A DNA stretch of 64,000 bases from Paenibacillus_D sp047238105 (GCF_047238105.1 NZ_JBDFMD010000001.1:1302001-1366000), one strand, 5' to 3'. Shown: positions 7,389 through 17,186, numbered from the stretch's first letter. Numbers and translations are program-made. Notes: generated by a model not told the origin, from the sequence alone.

Positions 7389-9014
7389 TTATGTCTCCGG
7401 ACGATCTCCGTGATAGCTTGCTCTGAACTCGGAGGGCGTCTGACCGGTGATCTTCTTGAACATCTCGCTGAAATATCTGCGCTCTTCGTATCCGACAGCC
7501 GTGGCCACCTCCTGCACCTGCGCTCCCTCCACCAGCAGCAGCTTGGCTTTGTGGATGCGTGCCGCGGTCACATGCTGCGTGACTGTCATGCCTGTCACCT
7601 GCTTGAACAAGCTGGAGAAGTAGCTGGCGCTCAGGTGCACATGGGCCGCGCACTCGCCTACCGTCATATCCTCAGCCAAGCGATGCTTCATATAGTCCAT
7701 TGCTTTGTAGACCACCTTTTGGCCTTCGGACAAGCTGCTACGGCGCACCAGCTCGGCTCCCTCCGTACACAAGGCGAGCAGATGACGCTGCAAGGCCGCA
7801 AGCGGCAGTCCCGCCGTCCGCTGCGCTTCCCTGAATCGCTGGATCAGCGGCTGGATATCCGGATAAGGAACGATCTCGTAAAAGGTCCGAATCGCGGAAG
7901 CGGCCAATTCCTCGTAAAGGCTGAGAAGATATTCCGGGCTTTGACGGGAGACCAGCTTCTGCACCTCCACTGCGATGGCGGACAGCATAGAGGCAGCGCG
8001 GTCGGAATTCCCCGATCGAAGCGCCATGAGCAGCTCGTCCTTGTACTCCAGCGCCAACGGTTCCTGGCTGGCCACCGGATATACATCCTCATACCGGATA
8101 GCTGCATTGCCTTCGGTAAACAGATGATGAGAGAGCGCACGCTGGGCCTGGCGGTAAGAATCCGGCAGCTCGCTGAGCTCGGCCACGCTGCCGCCGACTC
8201 CGATGGAGACCGTGAACTTGGTATAGCGTTCGATATTGCGGCAGCACTCCTCAGCGATCTCGATGGGGCGGGAGGATCCGGTGTCGTTGATGATCGCCAG
8301 GTACTGGTCATGGAGCGCGCGGAACACCACGCTTGGCGCATGAGCAGCAAGGGTCTCCTGGACAATATTGAGCAGCGAGAACCGGGTCAGCTCCATCTCC
8401 CGGACGGACTGCTCGGACGCCTGCTCCCGAAAACGGTCGATGTCGATGAGCATCACGACGAAGTCTTGCGGCTGCAGACCGATCTCCAGGAACGCCCAGC
8501 GTTCCTCGGCCTCCTCCCATGTCGTGCGGTGACTGACCAGTTGAGTACAATATTCCTGGCGCAGCGCCGGCATGCTCTCCCGCAGCTTGGTCTCCATCTT
8601 CCTCCTGTCCACAAGTCTGGTTCGCTCGTCCAGAACTTCGGCTTTGGCCCGCAGCACCGCCGCCATCAGCTCCTCTTCCGAAAACGGCTTGACCACAAAA
8701 TCAAAAGCGCCCAGTTGTACCGCCTGCTGGGCGTATTCAAAGTCTGCATAGCCGCTGATCAAGATGACTTTGCAGCTGCGGTGCTCTTGCAGAACGGCGC
8801 GCAGCATATGTAATCCATCCATCTTGGGCATTCGAATGTCCGTGATGACCAGATCCGGCAGCAGCCGGGTTATCAAGTCCAAACCCTCTTCCCCGTTGCT
8901 CGATGACCCCACCACCCGGATGCCCTCATCTTCCCAGTTCATGGCAGTCAGTCCATCCACAACGCTTCTGATGTCGTCGATAATACAGAGACTGATCGCC
9001 TCAGGCTGACTCAT
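7389..9014 (-). CDS. AraC-type response regulator, YesN family
   Basis: This 541-residue cytosolic regulator has an N-terminal receiver domain with the acidic pair Asp13-Asp14, phospho-acceptor Asp59 in Val-Ile-Thr-Asp-Ile-Arg-Met-Pro, and Lys109 in Val-Val-Lys-Pro-Phe. A long linker region follows, then two C-terminal AraC helix-turn-helix motifs (Ala-Ala-His-Val-His-Leu-Ser-Ala-Ser-Tyr and Val-Ala-Thr-Ala-Val-Gly-Tyr). The ATG at 9014 has GGGGAG 7 bases upstream, while the in-frame ATG at 9020 sits too close to it. The start overlaps the end of the partner kinase gene by 14 bases. It most likely binds the GAGTG-N9-CACTC element before four local promoters, including its own. That target assignment is inference. 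Confidence 0.93.
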   Translation of the reverse strand: MSQPEAISLCIIDDIRSVVDGLTAMNWEDEGIRVVGSSSNGEEGLDLITRLLPDLVITDIRMPKMDGLHMLRAVLQEHRSCKVILISGYADFEYAQQAVQLGAFDFVVKPFSEEELMAAVLRAKAEVLDERTRLVDRRKMETKLRESMPALRQEYCTQLVSHRTTWEEAEERWAFLEIGLQPQDFVVMLIDIDRFREQASEQSVREMELTRFSLLNIVQETLAAHAPSVVFRALHDQYLAIINDTGSSRPIEIAEECCRNIERYTKFTVSIGVGGSVAELSELPDSYRQAQRALSHHLFTEGNAAIRYEDVYPVASQEPLALEYKDELLMALRSGNSDRAASMLSAIAVEVQKLVSRQSPEYLLSLYEELAASAIRTFYEIVPYPDIQPLIQRFREAQRTAGLPLAALQRHLLALCTEGAELVRRSSLSEGQKVVYKAMDYMKHRLAEDMTVGECAAHVHLSASYFSSLFKQVTGMTVTQHVTAARIHKAKLLLVEGAQVQEVATAVGYEERRYFSEMFKKITGQTPSEFRASYHGDRPET

Positions 9015-10755
9015 GCGCATACTCCCCTTTCACAGGCAAAGAAATCGTAATGACCGTTCCCCGCGCCAGCTTGCTGTCCACGCGGAACTCAGCCTCACTG
9101 CCATAATAAAGCTGAAGCCGCCGGATGAGATTGGATACCGCATAGCCCTTCTTCGATTCCGACAACAACATCGCCTCCACCTGCTCTACATCCATGCCGT
9201 GACCGTTATCATGCACGGCAAGCGTCCAGCGCTCCCCGTCGCCGTCAATTTCGATCTTGATTCGCCCGCCGCTCTTCATATCCCGGAACCCGTGCAAGAT
9301 GCTGTTCTCCGTCAGCGGCTGCAACAGGATACGCGGAAGCCACAGCTCGCTCAACTCGGGCTGGCGCACTTGAATCTCATACGTGAACAATCCTTCATAG
9401 CAGCTTAATTGAAGCTCCAGATATTGACGCACATGTTCCAGCTCCTTGGCCAAGGTCGTCGTTTCCCGGCCGTTGTTCAGTCCGAGCTGAAACAGACGGG
9501 AGAGTGAGAGGACCATCTGCTGCGAAGGCCCGATCTGCTTCAGCTTCAGCTTCCAGTAGATCGTATTCAGCGTGTTATATAAAAAGTGGGGATCCATCTG
9601 CGCCGATAACGCCTTGATCTCGGCCGTTCGCTTGTGCGTCTGCGCCTCTGTCACCTCATCGATCAATCGGACGATTTGCTCCAGCATCCGGTTAAAGCGA
9701 TTACCCACCTGCCCCAATTCATCGCCGCTTCTGCTTTCAAAACGGGCGGTCAGATCGTTGGTTTCAACCCGTTTCATGACCTTAAGCAGCCCTTGCAGCG
9801 GTTTAAGCAAATAACGCGCAAAGGCGCCTGAGATTAACATTGTAACCGTAAAGACCACGGCAGCTACGGCGACAATCAGCCATTTGACATACGCCAGATC
9901 CTTCAACACAACGGAGCGGGGCCTGATGGTCGTCATGGTCCAATCCGCGATGTCCAGACGGGCATAATTCAGCAGGTAGGTCTCGCCTTCCAGGACGAAG
10001 GGTTGACTGCCCTCCGGCCGGTTCACCTGCCGGCCCAATTGCCCTGCGTCTACCGCCTGGCGGACTAGCGGCTCTCTGGCAGGATAGACCGTCTCACCTG
10101 CAGAATTAAGCAAAAAACTCGTTGCATCTTCCCCTGCGTTTCCCTGCACCAGCTTGCGGAACCCTTCTTCACGGATATTCACAATGATATATACACCGCT
10201 AACCGGGGTGTCAAAGATCGGCTGCAGGATCAGCGAGATCACTCTTTCGTTGCCGGAGAACAGCATATCCTCATGCCCCTCTACCCACTGGTTTCTGTTC
10301 TCTTGCTCGATACGCGCGTACAAAAAGGTATCTTCGAATGCATGGGCCCGGTTGCGGTTCATAGACGAAGGATAAAACTCGCCAATCGGCGTAGATACGT
10401 AGATCGAATGAATGAGCGGCTCTGCAATTCTGGCCTGCGAGAAAACGTTATCAAGATCGCTTAAATGCGTGTAATACCTGCTCGCATCCCGGGAGACCAC
10501 ATCCCTCAGCATGTCGTAGAACGGCTGACTGATCATGAAGGTCATCATAATCAGCATCAGCTTGTTCAGCTTCTCATCCACAATCTGTGCAGACCTTGCT
10601 ACCGTATCCTGCGTGAGCTCCAGCGCATTTTTCTCCAGAATGGCAGCTGAGATCGAGTAGGACAACCCTCCGGTCATCAGGACAGAGATGACGATGACGG
10701 CCAGAAATGCAATTTTGAGTTTGTTGCGCAGGGATTGCCTGCTGAGGTATTCCAA
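9001..10755 (-). CDS. Sensor histidine kinase, YesM family
   Basis: This membrane kinase of 584 residues pairs with the YesN-type regulator overlapping its 3' end. It has two transmembrane segments (about residues 12-40 and 290-312) flanking an extracytoplasmic sensor domain. A HAMP region (about 312-365) follows, then the His_kinase motif Gln-Met-Asp-Pro-His-Phe-Leu-Tyr-Asn with His390, the Leu-Thr-Glu-Asn-Ser-Ile-Leu-His-Gly N box and an ATP-binding Asp-Asn-Gly-His-Gly at about 516-520. I choose TTG 10755 because GGAAGGTG lies 8 bases upstream; TTG 10773 and GTG 10764 are worse placed. Its promoter carries the shared operator and its leader a terminator-like hairpin. YesM-type kinases typically sense extracellular oligosaccharides, sometimes through a binding protein. 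Confidence 0.92.
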   Translation of the reverse strand: MEYLSRQSLRNKLKIAFLAVIVISVLMTGGLSYSISAAILEKNALELTQDTVARSAQIVDEKLNKLMLIMMTFMISQPFYDMLRDVVSRDASRYYTHLSDLDNVFSQARIAEPLIHSIYVSTPIGEFYPSSMNRNRAHAFEDTFLYARIEQENRNQWVEGHEDMLFSGNERVISLILQPIFDTPVSGVYIIVNIREEGFRKLVQGNAGEDATSFLLNSAGETVYPAREPLVRQAVDAGQLGRQVNRPEGSQPFVLEGETYLLNYARLDIADWTMTTIRPRSVVLKDLAYVKWLIVAVAAVVFTVTMLISGAFARYLLKPLQGLLKVMKRVETNDLTARFESRSGDELGQVGNRFNRMLEQIVRLIDEVTEAQTHKRTAEIKALSAQMDPHFLYNTLNTIYWKLKLKQIGPSQQMVLSLSRLFQLGLNNGRETTTLAKELEHVRQYLELQLSCYEGLFTYEIQVRQPELSELWLPRILLQPLTENSILHGFRDMKSGGRIKIEIDGDGERWTLAVHDNGHGMDVEQVEAMLLSESKKGYAVSNLIRRLQLYYGSEAEFRVDSKLARGTVITISLPVKGEYAHESA

Positions 10756-10822
10756 GCTGACCACACCTTCCAATATTCGCTTTTCTTTTGATTATGACAC
10801 CTCAGCTGCTGCTTCGACAATG

Positions 10823-10853
10823 CAAAAACGAAGCTGTCCCTGCGGAACAGCTT
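10823..10853 (-). terminator. Terminator-like hairpin in the leader of the kinase operon
   Basis: On the minus strand, AAGCTGTTCC-GCA-GGGACAGCTT (10853-10831) forms a 10-bp stem with one G-U pair and a three-base loop, followed by CGTTTTTG. It lies about 35-65 bases downstream of the predicted transcription start and about 70 bases before the TTG start of the kinase gene. No minus-strand gene ends here, so a leader attenuator is more likely than a gene-end terminator. Confidence 0.6.
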
Positions 10854-10893
10854 ACCGTATGACCACGAGCAACACGAAAAGAGTATTCGTTCT

Positions 10894-10948
10894 ATTATAA
10901 TCTACGATGAGGTAAAAAAGAGTGCGGCACGCTCACTCTTTAGGGATA
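10894..10948 (-). promoter_or_regulatory. Composite operator-promoter, copy 2 (kinase/regulator operon)
   Basis: The minus strand reads TATCCCT, AA, A, GAGTG-N9-CACTC, 20 bases, TATAAT (10899-10894). It points towards the histidine kinase gene, so the two-component system appears autoregulated. It shares a divergent intergenic region with copy 4, which faces the other way. Confidence 0.8.
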
Positions 10949-10993
10949 CATTTTAACGGTTCGCTCCTCTGCGAATGACGCACCATGCAATTT

Positions 10994-11048
10994 TGTCCCT
11001 TGAGAGTGAAATCACCCCACTCCTCTCTTTATGGACAAGAATTATAAT
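10994..11048 (+). promoter_or_regulatory. Composite operator-promoter, copy 4 (SLH-anchored enzyme)
   Basis: The plus strand reads TGTCCCT, TG, A, GAGTG-N9-CACTC, 20 bases, TATAAT at 11043-11048. It drives the SLH-anchored beta-helix enzyme, whose ATG is at 11172. The core dyads of copies 2 and 4 lie about 80 bases apart on opposite strands. Confidence 0.8.
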
Positions 11049-11102
11049 AAACGAATAACTTCCTGAGAGGGGGCAAGGGGGGGACGAAACGTTCCACATT
11101 AT

Positions 11103-11116
11103 TGATAACGCTTGCA
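11103..11116. promoter_or_regulatory. Candidate cre site (CcpA) in the leader of the SLH enzyme
   Basis: TGATAACGCTTGCA matches the cre consensus TGWAANCGNTNWCA at 12 of 14 positions. It lies about 55 bases downstream of the -10 box, a position where CcpA acts as a roadblock. Flanking GTTCC and GGAAC could also pair in the RNA. Confidence 0.4.
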
Positions 11117-11171
11117 GGAACGGGACTGGATGTTGTGCTCAAGAAAGATTATTGATTTTGCGGAGGGATGT

Positions 11172-14100
11172 ATGGTTATGCGAAAAGTTATGAGTCTTCT
11201 ATTAGTAATTGCGGTCATGCTCACAGGGTTAATGCCGCAATCCGCCAGTGCAGATGAGATTTATGAATACGACTATGTAGCTTCAACGGATACTGCTGAT
11301 GAGGATAATTATGCATCATTGCTTGAGTCGATGGATGAGGCGGCGATTATTCAGAACTACCCGATGCCCTCTATTTATACCCCATCAAGCATCTACTCCT
11401 TAAGAGCGGATCATGAGGCGGTTCCTGTCATTCAATACAAGCCTGAATATGACTACGCTCAATTTTCTTTCGCTGGAACGGTCACCATAGAGATCACTGC
11501 AAACGAACCGATCACCTCCTATTCCATCAGCCCGCTGGCCAAAAATATTGAGGGAACGGTCGATGGAAACAAGCTGACATTTACACTTTCCACTTCGACC
11601 TACGTCATCGTTGATATTAATGAGGACCCCAATGAAAGGGTGGATGAAAGCGACCCGGCAAAGATAAGGAAAAGACTCGTCATTGCAGCTGATCCGCTTG
11701 AAACGGATATTCCAGATCGCTCGGATCCCGGCGTTTACGATGTAACTGCCGAGCCGTACAATGCTGACAACACAGGAGCAACCATCACATCAGCTGCGAT
11801 TCAGCAGGCCATCGACGATGCTCATCAAGCCGGCGGAGGTACGGTGTTGATTCCAGCCGGTGTCTACACCTCGAGCAATCTTACCCTGAAAAGCAACGTC
11901 GACTTCTACCTGGCCGGAGGCGCTGTCATTGTCGGTACGGGCAGAGGTGAGGATTACCGGAACGACTTCCGTAAGGATTCGCTTTCAAGGGATGGAACCT
12001 ACTTTATCCAAACGGAAGTAGACTCCGAGAATATCACCATGCGGGGACGCGGAACGATTGACGGCAAAGGGCTGGAGATGCGAAATCGCAAGATGACCCA
12101 TGCCCCTTCCACGCATAAGCAAGGGGAAGGCTTTATCAACAACTTGCTGGTACCGATTGCAACCAGCAACTTCACATTTGACGGGCTGATCTTGAGAGAC
12201 GGCGGGTTCTGGGCATTCATGGTGGTTCGTTCCGACAACGTAACGATTACCAACTATAAGGTGTTTCAGGATTTGCGCGTGCTTGAGAACGACGGCATCG
12301 ATATTAATGAAAGTCAGAACGTGCTGGTCAAGCATGCCATTGCCATCTCGGACGATGACACCTATTCCACCAAAACCTGGCCGCAGATGGGCATGTCCAA
12401 GGACTGGCCAGGCGCAATCGAGCATTTGGAAAATGTCGTCTTTGACGACTGCCTCGCCTGGACCCGTACCGCAGCTTTCAAGCTCGGTATGGGCATATGC
12501 ACGCCCCAAATCGACGTAACCATCCGGAATTCGTATGTGTATCAAAGTGCCAGGGCGCTGCTTGTCGACCATGCTTTTACAAGCAATCCGCTCCCGGAGG
12601 AAGGCTACGCCCAAAATGTTACGTTTGAGAACATTGATATTGAACGGGTCGGCATTAACCAATTCGGCAATTACTGGTTCAGGGTGTCGACCAGCACATC
12701 AGGAGATGTAAGCAATGTCCTGTTCAAAAATATCAATGTTCGCCAGACGGGTGGAACCTCCCAGATTCAAGGGAATCCGACACGGGGCGGTATGATCAAC
12801 GGCTTAACGTTCACGGATGTCTATGTGAAGGGTGTGCTTGCACAAAGCTTGAGCGACCTGAAAGCATCCATCAGAAATGAGAATGTGAACGGCGTTGTGT
12901 TCGCCAACACGGTTCCACCCATCTTCAGCGATGATTTTGAAGCCGGAACGCTGGATAACTGGGTACTCCGGCCCGAGGATCGTTGGACCATTCAGGACGA
13001 TAACGGAAACGTGCTGTCCAGCGGCAATCGAACCAGCAACTCGCTCCTGATCGCCAAGGATGGCGCGTCCTGGAGGGATTACGCCTTTGAGGCTAGAGTG
13101 CATCCTCACCTGGCAAATGGCCAAGAAAACGCAGGCCTGATCTTCCGAGTGACGGATGCAGACAACTACTACATGTATCGCATCAATGCAGCCGCCAACA
13201 GGCTGGAGCTGTTTAAAGCCATAGGCGGAACCTTGACTCGTATACAGGAAGCCGACACCGCCTTTACGCCTGGCAAGCAGTGGTATGCGATAAAAGTTGT
13301 TGTGCAAGGAAATACGATCGAGGCTTATGTGGACGGCCAGCCCATGACAAGCTGGACGAATCCTGACGAAGAACTAACAACTGGAGGCGTCGGATTCCGA
13401 ACCACGTCGGCACATGTGAAGTTTGACGATGTTGTCGTTTCCGCAATCAATCGGGCGCCGACCGATATTACGCTTTCCAATAACCTCATCGCGGAAAATA
13501 CGACGGAGGGCAGCGTTGTGGGCGTCTTCACCACAGCAGACCCTGATGAACAGGATGCCTTCGCTTATACGCTTGTGTCAGGGGAAGGCGACACAGACAA
13601 CAGAAGCTTTTCCATTGCCGTGCTTGGCGATACGCTGATCCTGCGTACCCTATTAAATTACGAAACCAAAGACAGCTACAGCATCCGGGTGAGGAGCACC
13701 GATGCAGGCGGCCTTTATGTTGAGAAGGTCTTCCAGATCCAGATCATGGAGGCCAATGAAGTTCCCGTCGAACCCGATCCGGACAATGTGTTGTTCAGCG
13801 AGTACTTTGAAAACGAGGGTACCGAAGGCTGGACCCCGAGCGGAGGCACCTGGCGAGTAGTAACGGAAGATGACGCGAGGGTATTGGTACAACGGTCGAA
13901 TACATCGGCGCTTCTGACCGCAAGTGAGGCATGGACGGATTATGCATATGAAGCCGATGTCCGAGTTCCGATCTCCAATTCCAATGCAGGCATTGTCTTC
14001 AGAGTACAAGACAACAGCAATTTCTACATGTTCCGGATCAACGCATCGAACAGAAGGCTGGAATTATTCAAATCCGTCGAGGGAGCCATGACCATGGTAT

Positions 14101-15989
14101 CCAGCACGGCCTTCTCGCCTGTGACGAAGCAATGGTACACCTTGCAAGTGATGGTATACGGGAATACGATTAAGGGTTATGTAGATGGAGAATTACAATT
14201 GGAATGGACCAATCCTGCAACCGAGCTGACATCCGGCACGATCGGCTTAAGAACAACATCCGTCGATGCGGCCTTCCGCAATATTCTCGTGACCGGTCTA
14301 AAGCAGACGCAATCGGAGGTCCCCGCCAAAGCGGATGCGTCGAACAACACCGTCACCCTCGACCACAGCAGCGTAACGGCTGGGGATACGGTTATGATCA
14401 CGGCAGCAGGCGACAGACAGGATGAAGTCGGCACCCTGCCTGGCGAGGAGCGTTATTATCCCGTGGAGTGGAGCTCCACGGAGTCTGAAAAATACGGGGT
14501 GTTTACGCTGAGCGAGCAGGTCTACTCGTCCAGCTATACGACTTCCACGGCAGGGCAATACCTCATCGAAGTGACGTTCCAGAAGCAGAGCTGGAACGGC
14601 ACCGACTGGATGGACATGACAACCGATCCGAAGACGGTCGCCTTGACGGTCAACGCCAGAACCGAGGGCGGCGGCGGAACGACATGGCAGCCGCCAGTGG
14701 ACCATGGCGGCGGAGGAAACCCGCCGGCGCCGCCGACGGATAATGATGACGGAGATACGCCGCAAACCGGCCTCGGCAGGGAGACCACAACCGAGGAGGA
14801 CGGCTATAGCGTCACCACCATTGCCATCGATCCCGCCCGCTTGGAGCAGAAGATCGCCCAGGAAAGCAATGGAGCCACGATCACCATTCCCGTTGAGGCT
14901 CTCTCGGACAAGATCGTCGTAGAATGGACGGGACAGATGGTGAAGGACATGGCAGCAAAGGGGCTATTGCTGCAGATCAATACGGACAAGGCAACTTATA
15001 CGCTGTCCACGGCGCACATCAATATGGATGCCTTGTTACAGCAACTGGGAAGACAGACAGCCTTGCAGGACATCAAGGTCCAGATTACGATAGCAACGCC
15101 TGCGCCGGATACAGTCAAACAGGTGCAGGACACTGCGGAGCGGCAAGGCTACCAGGTTGTTGCACAGCCGATAGCGTTCAAGATCGTCGCCAGCAGCAGC
15201 ACCAGTAACGATACGGAGATTACTGCATTCGACGGTTATGTGCAAAGAACCATTGCACTTTCCGAAGAAATCGATTCGGGCAAGATCATGACCGGCGTTG
15301 TCCTCCATGCTGACGGCTCCTTCTCTCATGTGCCCACAAAAGCAATACGAATTGACGGTAAGCCTCATGCCGGCATCGCAAGCTTGACCAATAGCGTCTA
15401 CGCTGTGGTTTCCGGTTCCAGGACCTTTGCGGACATTGATACCCATTGGGCAAAGGAAGCGATCAACGACTTAGGCTCCCGACTTGTCATTGATGGCAGC
15501 GGAGAAGGCAAGTTCGAGCCTGGACGGAATATTACCCGCGCAGAGTTCGCCGCGATTATGATCAGGGGACTCGGACTTGTGCAACCGGGGGCCGGAGATA
15601 ACCGTTTTCATGATGTAACCACAGATAACTGGTATTATGATGTCGTTGCGACTGCCCATAAGTACGGGATGATTAACGGATTCGAAGACGGTGCCTTCAG
15701 GCCGGCTGAACACATTACCCGTGAGCAGGCGATGACGATGATCGCAAGAGCGATGCAATTAACCGGCTTGAGCGTGGAACTGACCGGGGATGCAGCAGGA
15801 CAGCTGCAGTCGAAGTTCGCGGATGCTGGCGAGATTGCCGACTTTGCTTTGGACAGTATGTCATCGGGCTTGCAGGCCGGGATCATCCAGGGACGTGACG
15901 GCAACGTATTGGCACCTAAGGGGAACTTGACCCGTGCAGAGGTCGCTGTCATGGTAACCAGGCTTTTGCAGCAATCGGGATTAATCTAA
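11172..15989 (+). CDS. SLH-anchored multidomain parallel beta-helix glycan-active enzyme
   Basis: This 1605-residue surface protein has a signal peptide (Ala-Ser-Ala, about residue 27) and a beta-sandwich-like N-terminal domain (about 59-181). A right-handed beta-helix of GH28-like type follows (about 189-581), with Glu-Asn-Asp-Gly-Ile-Asp-Ile-Asn and Ser-Asp-Asp-Asp-Thr-Tyr-Ser as likely catalytic-cleft motifs. Next come a CBM66/DUF1080-like lectin fold (584-758), a cadherin-like domain (760-861), a second CBM66-like domain (873-1041), an Ig-like domain (1053-1163), a Gly/Pro linker, an unassigned region (1200-1415) and three SLH repeats (1417-1605). ATG 11172 is chosen because GGAGG lies 6 bases upstream. 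The shared operator drives it. It probably cuts a polysaccharide at the cell surface; substrate and mechanism (hydrolase or lyase) are unknown. Confidence 0.85.
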   Translation: MVMRKVMSLLLVIAVMLTGLMPQSASADEIYEYDYVASTDTADEDNYASLLESMDEAAIIQNYPMPSIYTPSSIYSLRADHEAVPVIQYKPEYDYAQFSFAGTVTIEITANEPITSYSISPLAKNIEGTVDGNKLTFTLSTSTYVIVDINEDPNERVDESDPAKIRKRLVIAADPLETDIPDRSDPGVYDVTAEPYNADNTGATITSAAIQQAIDDAHQAGGGTVLIPAGVYTSSNLTLKSNVDFYLAGGAVIVGTGRGEDYRNDFRKDSLSRDGTYFIQTEVDSENITMRGRGTIDGKGLEMRNRKMTHAPSTHKQGEGFINNLLVPIATSNFTFDGLILRDGGFWAFMVVRSDNVTITNYKVFQDLRVLENDGIDINESQNVLVKHAIAISDDDTYSTKTWPQMGMSKDWPGAIEHLENVVFDDCLAWTRTAAFKLGMGICTPQIDVTIRNSYVYQSARALLVDHAFTSNPLPEEGYAQNVTFENIDIERVGINQFGNYWFRVSTSTSGDVSNVLFKNINVRQTGGTSQIQGNPTRGGMINGLTFTDVYVKGVLAQSLSDLKASIRNENVNGVVFANTVPPIFSDDFEAGTLDNWVLRPEDRWTIQDDNGNVLSSGNRTSNSLLIAKDGASWRDYAFEARVHPHLANGQENAGLIFRVTDADNYYMYRINAAANRLELFKAIGGTLTRIQEADTAFTPGKQWYAIKVVVQGNTIEAYVDGQPMTSWTNPDEELTTGGVGFRTTSAHVKFDDVVVSAINRAPTDITLSNNLIAENTTEGSVVGVFTTADPDEQDAFAYTLVSGEGDTDNRSFSIAVLGDTLILRTLLNYETKDSYSIRVRSTDAGGLYVEKVFQIQIMEANEVPVEPDPDNVLFSEYFENEGTEGWTPSGGTWRVVTEDDARVLVQRSNTSALLTASEAWTDYAYEADVRVPISNSNAGIVFRVQDNSNFYMFRINASNRRLELFKSVEGAMTMVSSTAFSPVTKQWYTLQVMVYGNTIKGYVDGELQLEWTNPATELTSGTIGLRTTSVDAAFRNILVTGLKQTQSEVPAKADASNNTVTLDHSSVTAGDTVMITAAGDRQDEVGTLPGEERYYPVEWSSTESEKYGVFTLSEQVYSSSYTTSTAGQYLIEVTFQKQSWNGTDWMDMTTDPKTVALTVNARTEGGGGTTWQPPVDHGGGGNPPAPPTDNDDGDTPQTGLGRETTTEEDGYSVTTIAIDPARLEQKIAQESNGATITIPVEALSDKIVVEWTGQMVKDMAAKGLLLQINTDKATYTLSTAHINMDALLQQLGRQTALQDIKVQITIATPAPDTVKQVQDTAERQGYQVVAQPIAFKIVASSSTSNDTEITAFDGYVQRTIALSEEIDSGKIMTGVVLHADGSFSHVPTKAIRIDGKPHAGIASLTNSVYAVVSGSRTFADIDTHWAKEAINDLGSRLVIDGSGEGKFEPGRNITRAEFAAIMIRGLGLVQPGAGDNRFHDVTTDNWYYDVVATAHKYGMINGFEDGAFRPAEHITREQAMTMIARAMQLTGLSVELTGDAAGQLQSKFADAGEIADFALDSMSSGLQAGIIQGRDGNVLAPKGNLTRAEVAVMVTRLLQQSGLI

Positions 15990-15999
15990 ACGTCAGCTG

Positions 16000-16050
16000 T
16001 ATGGAAGAGGGCCACCCTAGAGGTTTCTAGAGGTGGCCCTGACATCCATA
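16000..16050. terminator. Hairpin between convergent genes, probable bidirectional terminator
   Basis: A strong stem (AGGGCCACC with GGTGGCCCT, inner CTAGA/TCTAG, outer TATGGA/TCCATA) fills the gap between the SLH enzyme and the convergent Gfo/Idh gene. It has no clear T-run on either side, so termination efficiency is uncertain. Confidence 0.6.
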
Positions 16051-16058
16051 TAGCAATG

Positions 16059-17186
16059 TTACTTTTCTTTTCGATAACGGGAGTTTTCGACCCTTTCCTG
16101 CAACTTTGCAACATACAGTTCTTCATCAATGGGAAGGTTCACCCAATTGTCGGTCCAGGTAGACAGCAGCATCGCGTTGGCTAGCATCAGCCCTTTGATG
16201 CCTTCCTCGCCCGGAGCGATCAGCTCCTCGCCATGCAGGATTGCGTTTGTCCAATTGCGCATAATGCCTTGATGATTCGTATTTTCGCCAACGACCGGAA
16301 CCTCGCACTTCCAGCATTCCGGCTGACCGAAGCCCCCCTTATAAGTTGCATTGAATTCCGTTTCGGATACGCGCAAGCGCCAAAACGTCAGCTTGTCGTC
16401 TTCAATGACAACCTTGCCGCGGTCGCCGATGATTTCGAGTCTGTTGGTACCCGGCGTCTCTCCCGTTGTTGTAACGAATACGCCGCTCGCCCCATTTTCA
16501 TATTCTACATAGGCCGTGACATCGTCTTCCACTTCAATGTCGCGATATTTGCCGAAAGAACAGAACGCGCGAACGCGCCTCGGCATCATGCTGATCATCC
16601 ATTGCCACAAATCGAGCTGATGCGGATCCTGATTGAGCAGCACGCCGCCGCCTTCGCCTTCCCAGGTCGCTCGCCATGTGCCGGAATCATAGTAGCTTTG
16701 GGAGCGGTACCAGGTTGTAATAATCCAGTTGGTCCGCCGGATCTCGCCGAGTTCTCCGCTGTCCACCATCTCTTTCAGCTTACGGTATAGCGGGTTTGTA
16801 CGTTGATTGTACATCATACTGAATTTGAGGTCGGTTTTGGCAAAAGCTTCATTCATCTCGCGAACTTGCTTCGTATAGACGCCGGCAGGCTTCTCAACCA
16901 GGACATGCAAGCCGCGCTGGAAGCAAGCAATGGCCAGTTCCGGGTGGGAATAATGCGGCGTTGTAATCAATACGCCGTCGATCTTTCCGGAGTCCAACAT
17001 GTCATAAGGATCGCTGTAGATGCTGACCCCTTCGCCAGCGTGATCCAGTGCCCATTGCCGCCCGGATTCCGCGATGTCGCTGACTGCCGTCAGCTTCAAG
17101 CCGGGAATCTCACCTTTTACGATATAACGGATATGTCCTTTACCCATGTTGCCTAGTCCAATGACGCCTAAACGCACCACTTCCAT
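16059..17186 (-). CDS. Gfo/Idh/MocA family NAD(P)-dependent oxidoreductase
   Basis: This 375-residue cytosolic dehydrogenase has an N-terminal Rossmann fold with Gly-Leu-Gly-Asn-Met-Gly at residues 10-15, the family motif Glu-Lys-Pro-Ala-Gly near 98-102, and a C-terminal domain with an Asp-Pro-His-Gln-Leu-Asp motif that supplies the active-site histidine in related enzymes. AAGGAG precedes the ATG by 10 bases. It is transcribed divergently from an AraC regulator, which may control it. Members oxidise or reduce sugars and inositols, or act in multi-step glycoside cleavage, so it plausibly processes sugars from this island. It lacks the shared operator, so it may answer to a different signal. 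Confidence 0.92.
   Translation of the reverse strand: MEVVRLGVIGLGNMGKGHIRYIVKGEIPGLKLTAVSDIAESGRQWALDHAGEGVSIYSDPYDMLDSGKIDGVLITTPHYSHPELAIACFQRGLHVLVEKPAGVYTKQVREMNEAFAKTDLKFSMMYNQRTNPLYRKLKEMVDSGELGEIRRTNWIITTWYRSQSYYDSGTWRATWEGEGGGVLLNQDPHQLDLWQWMISMMPRRVRAFCSFGKYRDIEVEDDVTAYVEYENGASGVFVTTTGETPGTNRLEIIGDRGKVVIEDDKLTFWRLRVSETEFNATYKGGFGQPECWKCEVPVVGENTNHQGIMRNWTNAILHGEELIAPGEEGIKGLMLANAMLLSTWTDNWVNLPIDEELYVAKLQERVENSRYRKEK

Noticed and set aside
7374..8813. 479-codon plus-strand frame opposite the response regulator
   Set aside because: It is a mirror of the regulator's codon bias, with low-complexity composition and no start signal.
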